Assembly (NCBI GenBank): GCA_937128235.1
Contig: CAKZMG010000344.1
Coordinates: forward strand, 1-36,054
Length of the DNA stretch: 36,054 nt
Direction: 5' to 3'
Source: an uncultured Verrucomicrobiales bacterium
GTDB lineage: Bacteria > Verrucomicrobiota > Verrucomicrobiia > Verrucomicrobiales > Akkermansiaceae
Position 1 is the stretch's first letter. Each line of letters begins with the position of its first letter. The position numbers were made by a program, and so were the translations under genes. The notes below the pieces were generated by a model. The model was not told the origin of the DNA. It searched no databases and worked only from the letters and a program-made list of their open reading frames with translations. This document shows, one piece after another, positions 1-8,314 of this stretch.

Positions 1-333
1 TACTCTCAAGAAGACACAGATACTGTATTCGGTGGTGACAGATATGAAGATAAAACATCCCTTCGTATTGGTGCAGCGGCAGATTACACGCTCTCTCCAC
101 AGGTTACACTCACTATAGGTGGAAACTACACAATGTCAGATTACAAGGATGCCACTGCTCTACCTGATGGTGACTGGGATCTCTTTAATATCTATGTAGG
201 TGCTACTTACAAAATCAATGATGCGCTATCACTCAGAGCATCTGCGAACCACACAACTTCAGATGCAACTGTTATTCCTAACAGAGATTACGACCGTAAT
301 CGCTATGAGGTAGGTGTGAACTACGCATTCTAA
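1..333 (+). CDS. Outer-membrane beta-barrel protein, C-terminal part
   Basis: Open reading frame already in progress at base 1, so the N-terminus lies outside the window; the track ORF at 133 is only an internal Met. The 110 visible residues alternate hydrophobic and polar residues in short strands separated by Asp/Asn-rich turns, and the protein ends in '...YEVGVNYAF'. A C-terminal Phe preceded by alternating aromatic/hydrophobic residues is the classic beta-signal read by the BAM machinery, so an outer-membrane barrel is well supported. It is followed by a strong terminator and then by exopolysaccharide genes, so it may be the barrel component of that locus (inference). The exact family cannot be decided from this fragment. 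Confidence 0.75.
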   Translation, partial: YSQEDTDTVFGGDRYEDKTSLRIGAAADYTLSPQVTLTIGGNYTMSDYKDATALPDGDWDLFNIYVGATYKINDALSLRASANHTTSDATVIPNRDYDRNRYEVGVNYAF

Positions 334-360
334 AAAACTATCGAAATATCTGAACGTTTC

Positions 361-397
361 AGCCTTCACTGTGTCAATACATAGTGAAGGCTTTTTT
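361..397 (+). terminator. Intrinsic terminator after the beta-barrel gene
   Basis: A perfect 10-base-pair stem (AGCCTTCACT / AGTGAAGGCT) with a 12-base loop is followed directly by a run of T. It lies 28 bases after the stop codon of the beta-barrel gene and separates it from the kinase gene. Confidence 0.9.
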
Positions 398-450
398 ATG
401 ACTAAACTATCATACTTTAAAATCATCCCTAGACACTAACTATTAACATA

Positions 451-2631
451 ATGCAAACAAACAATAACATCAATGCAAGTGAGGCAAACCTACACGCTAT
501 AGACTACTGGCAGGTAGTAAAAAATAGATACGGTATGATCATTTTAACGTTCTTACTCGTTCTACTGACTGCTGCTGTCATTACCTACGTAATGCCTAAA
601 ATGTATGAGAGTAAAGTAGTAGTGGAGATTAATCCTTACGGTGCTAAAACTGATGCACTCCGTGTTGGTGGTGAGAGTAGAGCACGAATGACACGTCAAT
701 TTTTGCAGACTCAATTTGCTATTATTAAATCTGAAGAAACACTAAAGAAAGTAAATGATCAGCTAAAGCTTTCAAGGCGTTGGGGGATGAGTGAAAAACT
801 AGCATTGGGAGTTCTATCAGGAATTGTAAACACCAAGCAAGAAAGAGGCACAGACCTTATAGAAATATCAGTAAGGCATGGAAAAAGAGAAGATGTCAAA
901 TTGATTGCAGACCAGGTGGCTAAATCTTATGGTCAGAGAAGAACTGATAGATTGGATAAGCGAAGACTTGAGTCAATTAATGAATTTAAAGACAAAAGGA
1001 GGGTTCAAGAAGACAAAGTTGAAGATCACAGAACGAGACTGTATGCTTTGTCAAAAAAACTGAAGATACCATATCATGGTAAAGATGGTAGATTTTATGC
1101 AGGTAGAGATTCAGATGTTAATGAGCACTCAAGAGCTACCCAAGCTTTTGAGGAAGCTAAGAGAAGTAAAGATCAGCTAGAATCATTTGTTAATTCTCTG
1201 AGCGGACTAAATGATGAGGATTTAATGGTAACGTTGATTGCTTCTGGCAGGTCTGAAGCTGCTGTTTTGAAAGCTGATTATGACCAATTGAGTGAGTTGA
1301 AAAGAGGTAAAAGTGCTTCTTTGGCAAGTGGTCTAGGCATGAATCACAGTAAGATCAAAAGCTTAAACGTAAGCATTAAGGAGATAGAAGAAAGGCTGTC
1401 TAGAACCGTAGTAAACGTGAGGAAGAAGCTGGCTGAAGATTTAGTAGTATTTAATCAAAACGTTGAGAAACTTCGTTTGGATACAGACAATGAGGTGAAT
1501 GACTTGATGGTGTCTGCGGAAGAAAAAACAAGATTCGGAAAAGTAAGAGAAGATTACGAGAGAGAACTGGCTATTTTGGATGCGATTAAGCAAGCTGAGT
1601 TTACTGAACTTCTGGGAGAAAACTTAGAGGGTGATCCTCTATTCTTCCATAAAAACGCAACCACACCAGAAGTAGAAGATTATGTTTCTCCAAACTGGAC
1701 GCTCAACATGGCTCTCGGTGCAGTGGCTGGCTTAATCTTCGGTATTGGTATCGCATTTGCTCTAGAATTCATGGATACTTCAGTGAAGTCGCTTGAAGAT
1801 GTTGAGAGATACTTACAGGTTCCTGTGCTAGCGGTTGTTCCTAGAGATGTAGGAGTCCTACACAAGCAAGCAGGTGCAAGCCCAGATGCAGAAGCATACA
1901 GAATTTTAAGAACTAACATTGAGTTCAACAGAAAGAACCCTGATGATAATGCTATCACGGTAGTATCTGGTGGTGCGGGTGAAGGTAAATCAACTACTAT
2001 GGTGAATCTAGCCTATATCTGTGCCCAGGGTGGATATTCCACACTTATGATTGATGCGGACTTGAGACGTCCTAGACTGCATACTTTCTTTGATATCAAT
2101 AATACTGTTGGACTAACTAACTATCTTACCACTGATCTAATGCTTGAAGATGTGATTCTTCAGACACCAGTGGATAACCTCTTCTTCATGCCTTCTGGTA
2201 TCTTGCCTGCTGATGCAGCTGGAATCTTGAACTCAAGAAGAATGTCTGAGATGGTGCAAGATGTTAAGCAGCGCTTTGACTTAGTGCTTATTGACTCTCC
2301 ACCTATCCTTGGTGTGAGTGACGCATCCGTTCTTGCTTCAGAAGTAGATCTTACAATGATCGTTGTGCAGCATCGTAAACTTCCTAGAAACATGCTCATG
2401 AGAGTGAAGCAAGCTGTCGAGAATGTTGGCGGAACTGTTCTAGGTGTTGTTCTCAACAACGTTGATGTAAGAAGTGATAGTCAATACCAGTACTACACAA
2501 GTTACTACACCTACTATGCTCCATCAGAGATAGATAGAGATAAAACATCTGCTAACGCGGTAGAAACCCCGCAAGCAACCGAAAAGAGATCACCGAAGCC
2601 CGATGCTACGAATGATGATGATCTCTACTAA
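451..2631 (+). CDS. Wzc-like polysaccharide co-polymerase / BY-type tyrosine autokinase
   Basis: A 726-residue fusion of a Wzz-type chain-length domain and a bacterial tyrosine kinase, acting at the inner membrane in exopolysaccharide or capsule export. Membrane segments lie at about 30-50 and 417-440, flanking a long charged, coiled-coil-like periplasmic region. The cytoplasmic kinase has Walker A (GGAGEGKSTT, near 506-515), Walker A' (LMIDADLRRPR, near 532-542) and Walker B (LVLIDSPP, near 611-618). A C-terminal tyrosine cluster (YQYYTSYYTYY, near 680-690) is the expected autophosphorylation tail. No Shine-Dalgarno is visible before the ATG. Two SLBB export proteins follow, completing an export-and-control module. 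No glycosyltransferase or polymerase is visible here, so the sugar genes must be elsewhere. Confidence 0.93.
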   Translation: MQTNNNINASEANLHAIDYWQVVKNRYGMIILTFLLVLLTAAVITYVMPKMYESKVVVEINPYGAKTDALRVGGESRARMTRQFLQTQFAIIKSEETLKKVNDQLKLSRRWGMSEKLALGVLSGIVNTKQERGTDLIEISVRHGKREDVKLIADQVAKSYGQRRTDRLDKRRLESINEFKDKRRVQEDKVEDHRTRLYALSKKLKIPYHGKDGRFYAGRDSDVNEHSRATQAFEEAKRSKDQLESFVNSLSGLNDEDLMVTLIASGRSEAAVLKADYDQLSELKRGKSASLASGLGMNHSKIKSLNVSIKEIEERLSRTVVNVRKKLAEDLVVFNQNVEKLRLDTDNEVNDLMVSAEEKTRFGKVREDYERELAILDAIKQAEFTELLGENLEGDPLFFHKNATTPEVEDYVSPNWTLNMALGAVAGLIFGIGIAFALEFMDTSVKSLEDVERYLQVPVLAVVPRDVGVLHKQAGASPDAEAYRILRTNIEFNRKNPDDNAITVVSGGAGEGKSTTMVNLAYICAQGGYSTLMIDADLRRPRLHTFFDINNTVGLTNYLTTDLMLEDVILQTPVDNLFFMPSGILPADAAGILNSRRMSEMVQDVKQRFDLVLIDSPPILGVSDASVLASEVDLTMIVVQHRKLPRNMLMRVKQAVENVGGTVLGVVLNNVDVRSDSQYQYYTSYYTYYAPSEIDRDKTSANAVETPQATEKRSPKPDATNDDDLY

Positions 2632-2667
2632 TAAAAACCAATAATACAAAATATATATAATAAAATT

Positions 2668-3255
2668 ATGAAATTAATACTACTATTAACATTAATGATA
2701 GCATCTTTTGCTCAAGCAGCAATCAAGAGTGGTGACACGCTCACCATCATGATAAAAGGTGTTCCTCAGGAAGAGCAGAATCAAATTAACGGTAATTATG
2801 AAGTGTCTAAGTCAAACAGAATACATTTACCGTATTTGTCGAGCACTCCGATTAGCACAAGAGGATTGACGACTGCGTCTCTGGCAAGACGTATTGAAGC
2901 CGCGTATAAAAATGCTCAGATTTACACAACACCGAATATCTCCATACAGAGTGCAAATGAGCAAAAGGCTTTAGCGAAAAAGGAAGAACTGGACACAACT
3001 CATAAACTTCAAAAATTTCTAACAGTTTCAGGTCAGGTAGGACGCCCTGGACCTCAGCAGTACCGCCCTGGAATGAGATTGATCGATGTGGTTTCAGCAG
3101 CTGGACCTTCTACCTTTGCAGCTCAGAATCGTGTTGAGCTTCTTAGAAATGGGAAAGTTTATAAATATAATATGAAAATCCCGGCTCATATGGTTGAAAA
3201 GGTATATCCTAATGACCAAATTACTCTGAGAGAGAAAAATTGGAGAGGTAGATAA
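2668..3255 (+). CDS. Short Wza-like polysaccharide export protein with SLBB domain (copy 1)
   Basis: A 195-residue exported protein with a signal peptide (MKLILLLTLMIASFAQA) and no lipobox cysteine. An N-terminal poly-export segment (GDTLTIMIKGVPQEEQ...) is followed by an SLBB-like C-terminal domain (FLTVSGQVGRPGPQ...). It is much shorter than full Wza and carries only one SLBB unit. It probably forms or lines the periplasmic/outer-membrane exit for the polymer controlled by the upstream kinase (inference from family and context). It lies 36 bases after the kinase gene and 19 bases before its own paralogue. The start has no clear ribosome-binding site. Confidence 0.85.
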   Translation: MKLILLLTLMIASFAQAAIKSGDTLTIMIKGVPQEEQNQINGNYEVSKSNRIHLPYLSSTPISTRGLTTASLARRIEAAYKNAQIYTTPNISIQSANEQKALAKKEELDTTHKLQKFLTVSGQVGRPGPQQYRPGMRLIDVVSAAGPSTFAAQNRVELLRNGKVYKYNMKIPAHMVEKVYPNDQITLREKNWRGR

Positions 3256-3274
3256 TACCTACTGAAGTTAAATC

Positions 3275-3859
3275 ATGAGATTTCTCACTGTCATTTCAAT
3301 TCTTCTTGCTGCTGTGGCACAAGCTACAGTAGCAGGAGAAACGAAAGCGGTTAAGGGTGATACCTTGCTTATCACAATTAAAGGTGTTCCTCAAGAGGAA
3401 CAGGCGCAAGTGAATGGTCATTATGTGGTTACGAAAGAGGGTAATTTATTACTCCCTTATTTAGCAAAATCGCCAATCAAAGTTGCTGGGAAAGAGCCTA
3501 GGGCGATAGCTAAAATTATAGACTCAGCATACAAAGAGGCGCGTATATTTACGCAGCCTGTGTTGACGGTGATACATCTATCTGGACACACACATATAGG
3601 TTGTGGTAAAACTGTTAGATTTCTCACGGTTTCTGGTCAGGTAGGTCGTCCAGGACCACAGCCATATCGTCCTGGGTTGAGATTGATTGACGTTGTATCT
3701 CAAGCTGGACCTTCTACGTTTGCTGCACAAAATCGTGTTGAACTTCTCAGAAACGGGAAAGTTTATAAATACAACATGAAGATCCCAGCACACATGGTAG
3801 AGAAGGTGTATCCAAATGATCAGATCACACTTAAAGAGAAAAACATAATATCTAAGTAG
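3275..3859 (+). CDS. Short Wza-like polysaccharide export protein with SLBB domain (copy 2)
   Basis: A 194-residue paralogue of the preceding gene with the same architecture: signal peptide (MRFLTVISILLAAVAQATVA), poly-export domain and single SLBB domain. The last ~75 residues are almost identical to copy 1, including 39 consecutive identical residues, while the N-terminal half and linker have diverged. The linker holds an odd His/Cys-containing piece (HLSGHTHIGCGKT) absent from copy 1. A tandem duplication is clear. The two products may form a hetero-oligomer or serve at different stages (inference). A terminator closes the block 28 bases downstream. Confidence 0.85.
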   Translation: MRFLTVISILLAAVAQATVAGETKAVKGDTLLITIKGVPQEEQAQVNGHYVVTKEGNLLLPYLAKSPIKVAGKEPRAIAKIIDSAYKEARIFTQPVLTVIHLSGHTHIGCGKTVRFLTVSGQVGRPGPQPYRPGLRLIDVVSQAGPSTFAAQNRVELLRNGKVYKYNMKIPAHMVEKVYPNDQITLKEKNIISK

Positions 3860-3886
3860 TAGATGCGGTAACTAACAATTTTTTCT

Positions 3887-3921
3887 AAAGCCAATAAGCT
3901 TGATTGCTTATTGGCTTTTTT
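3887..3921 (+). terminator. Intrinsic terminator closing the exopolysaccharide block
   Basis: A 13-base-pair perfect stem (AAAGCCAATAAGC / GCTTATTGGCTTT) with a 6-base loop runs into six T. It sits just after the second SLBB gene, and the A-run on the 5' side would allow weak activity on the other strand too. Confidence 0.9.
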
Positions 3922-3939
3922 GTTTGATACGGTATCAGT

Positions 3940-5097
3940 ATGAAAAGTGAGTTAGACAATGATTCTGCCAGATGGAGGCAGGTTTTAGAAAATGATGAAT
4001 CCTATTCATTATCAGCAGTAAATGGAGTTACTTTGATTGATGAATCGAATCTATTAGATTTTCCCAGAGTGTTGAGGGATTCACTTCACTCCCATCTTAT
4101 TTTCGAAACTTCAGGCAGCTCGGGGGTGTCTAAATGGGTCGTGCATCGTAAATCAGCATTGATCAAGCACGCCCAATTAGTGAATACGCATCTCGGTATT
4201 ACGATGAATGATGTTTTGGGGTTAGCCTTACCTCAATATCATGTTGGTGGCTTTGGAGTAATTGCACGAGCTATCACGAGTGGTTCAGTTCTTGCTCAAT
4301 ACAGAGAGAAGTGGTCAGCTTGTGCTTGTGTGGAATTTCTGACTAGGGAAAATGTTAGCGTGTTGTCGTTAGTTCCTACTCAAGTTGTAGATATAGTGGG
4401 TGAAGAGCTAAGTTGTCCTGAATGTGTTAGGGTAACTGTGGTTGGAGGGGGGCAATTAGGTTCTGATGTGCGTGATCGGGCAGTGAAGCTTGGTTGGAAC
4501 ATCCAAGAAAGCTATGGGATGACTGAGACTGGCTCACAAATTGCAACTAGTATTGTGTCTGAGGCTGACGATGATAATGGCTATCTGCCTTTGATCGATG
4601 GCTGGCAGGTGAGGCTAGATAGCGAGGGGATGCTTGAGGTGAAGGGCGAGTGCTTGTTTGAGGGCTATCTAAATGATCGCTCAGAAGGTCGAGTATTTAC
4701 TGATCCGAAAAAAGATGGCTGGTTCACTACAAGCGATCATGTAGATCTGTTAGAAAAGGAAGGTGCTACTAAGTTGAAATTTTTAAGTAGGAGAGATCAG
4801 CAGGTGAAAATTCTAGGTGAATTAGTAGATGTGTCGGCGTTGGAAAATAGGCTGTCTGGTCAGCTGAAGATCGAAGCATACCTCATCTCATTACCTGATG
4901 AGCGGAGAGGAGCTAGGCTATTTCCAGTTGTTGACCATGCCGAAAATGCCGGACTTATCACGAGGCTGAGTTGGTCAGGATTAGAGAGATTAGAAAAGCC
5001 TGTGATCATCACTGAATTTCCGCGCAATGAGATGGGGAAGCTACAGAGGACTAAGTTAGCTGAGGCTGTAGAATCTATTGTTTTTTCAGCGGAGTAG
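3940..5097 (+). CDS. menE: AMP-forming acyl-CoA ligase, probably o-succinylbenzoate-CoA ligase (MenE-like)
   Basis: A 385-residue ANL-superfamily adenylating enzyme. Visible motifs are the phosphate-binding loop in a modified form (ETSGSSGVSKWVVHR, near 56-70; the usual form is TSGTTGxPKG), QESYGMTETGS, the GWFTTSDH motif, the hinge (FLSRRDQQVKI) and the C-terminal catalytic lysine region (RNEMGKLQRTKL). It is about 60-80 residues shorter at the N-terminus than typical MenE. Short size and sequence style favour MenE (menaquinone synthesis: o-succinylbenzoate to OSB-CoA), but no other men gene is in the window, so another small acyl-CoA ligase is possible. It overlaps only the longest, unlikely start of rsgA. 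Confidence 0.62.
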   Translation: MKSELDNDSARWRQVLENDESYSLSAVNGVTLIDESNLLDFPRVLRDSLHSHLIFETSGSSGVSKWVVHRKSALIKHAQLVNTHLGITMNDVLGLALPQYHVGGFGVIARAITSGSVLAQYREKWSACACVEFLTRENVSVLSLVPTQVVDIVGEELSCPECVRVTVVGGGQLGSDVRDRAVKLGWNIQESYGMTETGSQIATSIVSEADDDNGYLPLIDGWQVRLDSEGMLEVKGECLFEGYLNDRSEGRVFTDPKKDGWFTTSDHVDLLEKEGATKLKFLSRRDQQVKILGELVDVSALENRLSGQLKIEAYLISLPDERRGARLFPVVDHAENAGLITRLSWSGLERLEKPVIITEFPRNEMGKLQRTKLAEAVESIVFSAE

Positions 5098-5113
5098 GTT
5101 AGAGTTTGTTCAG

Positions 5114-6220
5114 ATGACCTTAGAAGATCTAGGATGGAATGCGGACTTTGCCGCAGAGTTTAAGCCCTTAGCAGCTAAGGGGTGGGTTCCAGCACGGCTG
5201 ATAAGGGATAATAAAATCACTTATGGAGCCTTACTTGAAGGAGGTGAGGAGCTAGAAGTCATCATGGGAGGGAAGGTTTACCATGATGCCGCGTGCGATG
5301 CTGAGCTCCCCGCTGTGGGTGACTGGGTGGCGCTAGATATAGGAAAAGATGATGGCGAGACAGTGATTCGCCACAGACTCACAAGACAGACTTGTTTCTC
5401 TAGAAAGCTTCCTGGAAAGAGTAGTGAAGAACAAGTGATGGCTGCCAATGTGAGCGTAGTCGTTATAGTCACTGATGCTGGATCAGATTTTAATCCACGT
5501 AGGATGGAACGTTATTTTATGCTCACTGAGAGGAGCCGAGCTAAGGCTGTGGTATTAGTGAATAAAAGCGATCTGTTCCCGGATGAAGTGAATGAAGAAG
5601 CGCGAGCTGAAATTTCCGAACTCAATAAAGATGCGGATGTGTATATCACGAGTGCCGCGAGAAATGAAGGTCTGGAGGTGCTAAAAACTTACCTCAAGAA
5701 AGGAGTGAGTATCACGCTCGTTGGCTCAAGCGGAGTGGGAAAATCTACTCTAGTGAATCAGCTGCTGGGCGAAGAATGGCAATGGACGAGTGAGGTCAAT
5801 GAACTCACAGGCAAAGGCAGACATACCACAACAGCCCGAGAGCTGATGGTGCTAGATGATGGTGGGATTCTTATCGATAATCCAGGCATCCGAGAGGTGC
5901 AGATGTGGACGGATGAGACCACTATGCGAGAGAGTTTTGCGGATGTGGAGGAGGTTGCGAGTGAGTGTAAATTCCATGATTGCAAGCACGGAACTGACAA
6001 GGGATGCGCAATCCGAGCCTCTGTGGAAGATGGGAGTCTAGATGTAGGGAGGTATGAAAGTTTCCTGAAATTAGAAGAAGAGATAGAAGAGCTTAAGAAG
6101 AGACAAAAGAAACGTCAGATACTAGTGGAGCGCAGAGCTAAACGGGATCATCGAGTCAAAGCGAGGAATCTAGCAGACAGGATAGATTACGATAAAGAGC
6201 AGAATCCTGAGCGATTCTAA
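5114..6220 (+). CDS. rsgA: Ribosome small-subunit-dependent GTPase A
   Basis: A circularly permuted GTPase that helps 30S subunit maturation. An N-terminal OB-type domain precedes the permuted G motifs: G4 (VLVNKSD) comes before G1 (GSSGVGKSTLVNQL), followed by G3 (DNPG). A zinc-binding C-terminal domain has the family pattern C-x4-C-x-H-x5-C (CKFHDCKHGTDKGC), and a basic tail follows. The track start at 5078 is a TTG that would overlap the upstream gene; the ATG at 5114 gives MTLEDLGW, the usual family N-terminus, and 368 residues. The stop codon lies inside the sequence TTCTAACAGA, one of the repeated 9-mers reported in the findings. Confidence 0.95.
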   Translation: MTLEDLGWNADFAAEFKPLAAKGWVPARLIRDNKITYGALLEGGEELEVIMGGKVYHDAACDAELPAVGDWVALDIGKDDGETVIRHRLTRQTCFSRKLPGKSSEEQVMAANVSVVVIVTDAGSDFNPRRMERYFMLTERSRAKAVVLVNKSDLFPDEVNEEARAEISELNKDADVYITSAARNEGLEVLKTYLKKGVSITLVGSSGVGKSTLVNQLLGEEWQWTSEVNELTGKGRHTTTARELMVLDDGGILIDNPGIREVQMWTDETTMRESFADVEEVASECKFHDCKHGTDKGCAIRASVEDGSLDVGRYESFLKLEEEIEELKKRQKKRQILVERRAKRDHRVKARNLADRIDYDKEQNPERF

Positions 6221-6235
6221 CAGAAGTAAGGATTG

Positions 6236-7483
6236 ATGAAGAAACTTACTTGTAGAGAGATAGATTTGAGGATGCAGCCAGTGGAGGTTGCGCAGAAATT
6301 GTCGCACCTAGAAGGCTTGATATTTTTTGATAGCTCGGGAAATTTACCTGAAAACTACCAAGACCCAGTCTCTATTATCGTGGCTGATCCTGTGAAAGTA
6401 ATCAATGGTGAGGAATGTGATTTTACAGAGCTTAGGTCAATCATGGCGAAATATTCTAGTTCTTCTGCTAGCTCAGATAAGTTCTCTAAATTTCCGCTCG
6501 GTGGAGCATTTGGATGGGTGGATTACAATGGAGCGTTTTGCTTCGGCATTTATGAATCTTGTCTGTATTTCGATCACGCTAAACAGAAGTGGTATGAAGT
6601 TGGCGATCTTTCTAAAAAATTGTTAGATTATAAATTGTTAGATTTTGAGGTGAGTGAGTTCACCGCGCATACGAGTAAAGAAGACTACTTATCAGGCGTG
6701 CAACGCGTGCAGGAATATATTCGCGCTGGGGATATCTATCAGGTGAATCTTACTCAGAAATTTAGTGCGAAAGTCAGATCTGGATCATTGTTTTCGCTCT
6801 ACGAGTCATTGAGAAAAATGGCGCCCGCTCCCATGTCTGCGTATTTAAATTTACAAGATAGAGAAATACTATCGTCTTCACCTGAGACGTTTTTAAAGAT
6901 GGATGCTAGAAAAATAGAAACTCGTCCGATCAAAGGGACGCGTCCGAGGTTTAAGGATAGCAAGCGAGATGAAGCATCAGCTAAAGAGCTTTTAGCATCA
7001 GCTAAGGAAAGATCTGAACTGGTGATGATCACAGATTTAGAAAGAAATGATCTAGGGCAGGTCTGTGAATATGGGAGTGTGGAGGTGGATGAAATGCTGC
7101 AACTAGAAAAGCTGGAGCATGTCTATCATCTAGTTTCTAAAGTGAGTGGAGAACTTAGAAGTGAGGTAGATCACTGGCAGGCTCTAGAAAAATGTTTCCC
7201 AGGAGGAAGTATCACTGGCGCACCAAAGAGACGCGCTATGGAAATAATCGCCGAGCTAGAAAGTGAAGATCGAGGGCTTTACACAGGGGCAGTTGGATAC
7301 GTTGGATTCAACCAAGTGAGCCAGTTTAACATTGTGATCCGTACATTGGTGCGTGATGCTGATGAGCTTCACTACCATGTGGGTGCTGGCATAGTAGCAG
7401 ACTCAGATGCATCTGCGGAATATGAAGAAACTCTCCAGAAAGCGAAAGGAATACGCAATGCTCTGAGCTATTATAAAAAATAG
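6236..7483 (+). CDS. pabB: Aminodeoxychorismate synthase component I
   Basis: Chorismate-binding enzyme of 415 residues making 4-amino-4-deoxychorismate for p-aminobenzoate and folate. The PIKGTRPR motif near residue 232 has the lysine characteristic of PabB, where anthranilate synthase (TrpE) has alanine. The family signatures GGSITGAPKRRAMEII, YTGAVGYVGF and HVGAGIVADSD follow. The TTG at 6233 in the track is rejected: the ATG at 6236 has AAGTAAGG placed upstream. The gene sits 15 bases after rsgA, so both are probably co-transcribed. No pabA or pabC partner is in the window. Confidence 0.9.
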   Translation: MKKLTCREIDLRMQPVEVAQKLSHLEGLIFFDSSGNLPENYQDPVSIIVADPVKVINGEECDFTELRSIMAKYSSSSASSDKFSKFPLGGAFGWVDYNGAFCFGIYESCLYFDHAKQKWYEVGDLSKKLLDYKLLDFEVSEFTAHTSKEDYLSGVQRVQEYIRAGDIYQVNLTQKFSAKVRSGSLFSLYESLRKMAPAPMSAYLNLQDREILSSSPETFLKMDARKIETRPIKGTRPRFKDSKRDEASAKELLASAKERSELVMITDLERNDLGQVCEYGSVEVDEMLQLEKLEHVYHLVSKVSGELRSEVDHWQALEKCFPGGSITGAPKRRAMEIIAELESEDRGLYTGAVGYVGFNQVSQFNIVIRTLVRDADELHYHVGAGIVADSDASAEYEETLQKAKGIRNALSYYKK

Positions 7484-7528
7484 ATCCAGATCATAGGTGA
7501 GCGAAGGTGAGAACCAGTCTCCCTTAAA

Positions 7529-8179
7529 CTACTTAGAGAAAATAAAAGTTTTGTGGTCTTGGTAATGTCTAGCAGCTAGTCCTCCTACAAAGAAGAGTAT
7601 GGCGAGAACCATGAAAATGATGAAGCTAAGACCAGAGTTAGACTTTGTGCTGACTGGTCTGTTAGAAACCACTGGCTTATCCGAGTCCGTTTTTAGTTTT
7701 TTCTTAGGTTTTTTTTCATCGTCCGAAGATGATTTCTTCGCAGATGATTTAGCTTCTTCTAGCACTACATCGTCTTCTTCCTCGTCATCAGCTGGCTTAG
7801 CTTCTTTTTTTTGCTTAGATTTAGGAAAACTAGCTTTCTGCTGTGGCTCAAAATCCTCAAGAGCGAGAGTTTCTTTCTCTTCATCACTCAGCGTGAATTC
7901 CATATCAATATCATCGCCGATTTGCACAGTTATTCCATCTATGAGATCGATGATCGAGTATTGAGTGTCCTCATGTTTGATGCCATTGGTTGAATTGTTA
8001 TCTACCAGAATGAATCCACCTTCTACTCGTTTCATTTTGCAATGATTAGTGGAAGCGGAACCTGTAGTGATAAGGATGTCGTTATCGCTACCGCGACCTA
8101 TCTTAGTGACGATGCGGTCAGTTTTGAGGCGATATGGCTGAGGTGTTTTACCCGGCTCTGAGATGATGATTCTAGGCAT
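7529..8179 (-). CDS. FHA-domain protein with C-terminal membrane anchor
   Basis: A 216-residue protein starting with a forkhead-associated domain (about residues 20-92: KIGRGSDNDILIT, SASTNHCKM, NNSTNGI), which binds phosphothreonine peptides. A ~80-residue Lys/Glu/Ser-rich disordered linker follows, then one transmembrane helix near the C-terminus (LSFIIFMVLAILFFVGGLAARHY). The FHA domain is therefore cytoplasmic on a tail anchor (inference). No Ser/Thr kinase is encoded nearby, so its phosphorylated partner is unknown. It converges on pabB and diverges from tgt. The plus-strand ORFs drawn over it (7599-7964, 7811-7993) are shadows of the repetitive linker. Confidence 0.85.
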   Translation of the reverse strand: MPRIIISEPGKTPQPYRLKTDRIVTKIGRGSDNDILITTGSASTNHCKMKRVEGGFILVDNNSTNGIKHEDTQYSIIDLIDGITVQIGDDIDMEFTLSDEEKETLALEDFEPQQKASFPKSKQKKEAKPADDEEEDDVVLEEAKSSAKKSSSDDEKKPKKKLKTDSDKPVVSNRPVSTKSNSGLSFIIFMVLAILFFVGGLAARHYQDHKTFIFSK

Positions 8180-8238
8180 AATGATTAATTTATTGGCAAT
8201 AGACTAGTGAAACTGAGCGGAGAGAGAAAGAAAAATTA

Positions 8239-8261
8239 CTCTAAATACTCAAAATTTAGAG
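8239..8261. promoter_or_regulatory. Perfect 8-bp inverted repeat in the FHA/tgt divergent promoter region
   Basis: CTCTAAAT, seven bases, ATTTAGAG. The repeat lies in the 135-base gap between two divergently transcribed genes, so it is not a terminator of either. It could be an operator for one or both genes. No further copy was noticed. Confidence 0.35.
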
Positions 8262-8314
8262 GATTCTGTAAATGTGGCTGTTCAATGGCAAGATTCCTGT
8301 GTAACTAGCACTTA

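Noticed and set aside
5078-5113. N-terminal extension of RsgA in the track
   Set aside because: Begins at TTG inside the preceding gene; the downstream ATG gives the family N-terminus.
7599-7964. 121-residue plus-strand ORF full of Ser
   Set aside because: It is the antisense shadow of the Lys/Glu/Asp-rich linker of the FHA protein; the minus-strand frame has the recognisable domain and membrane helix.
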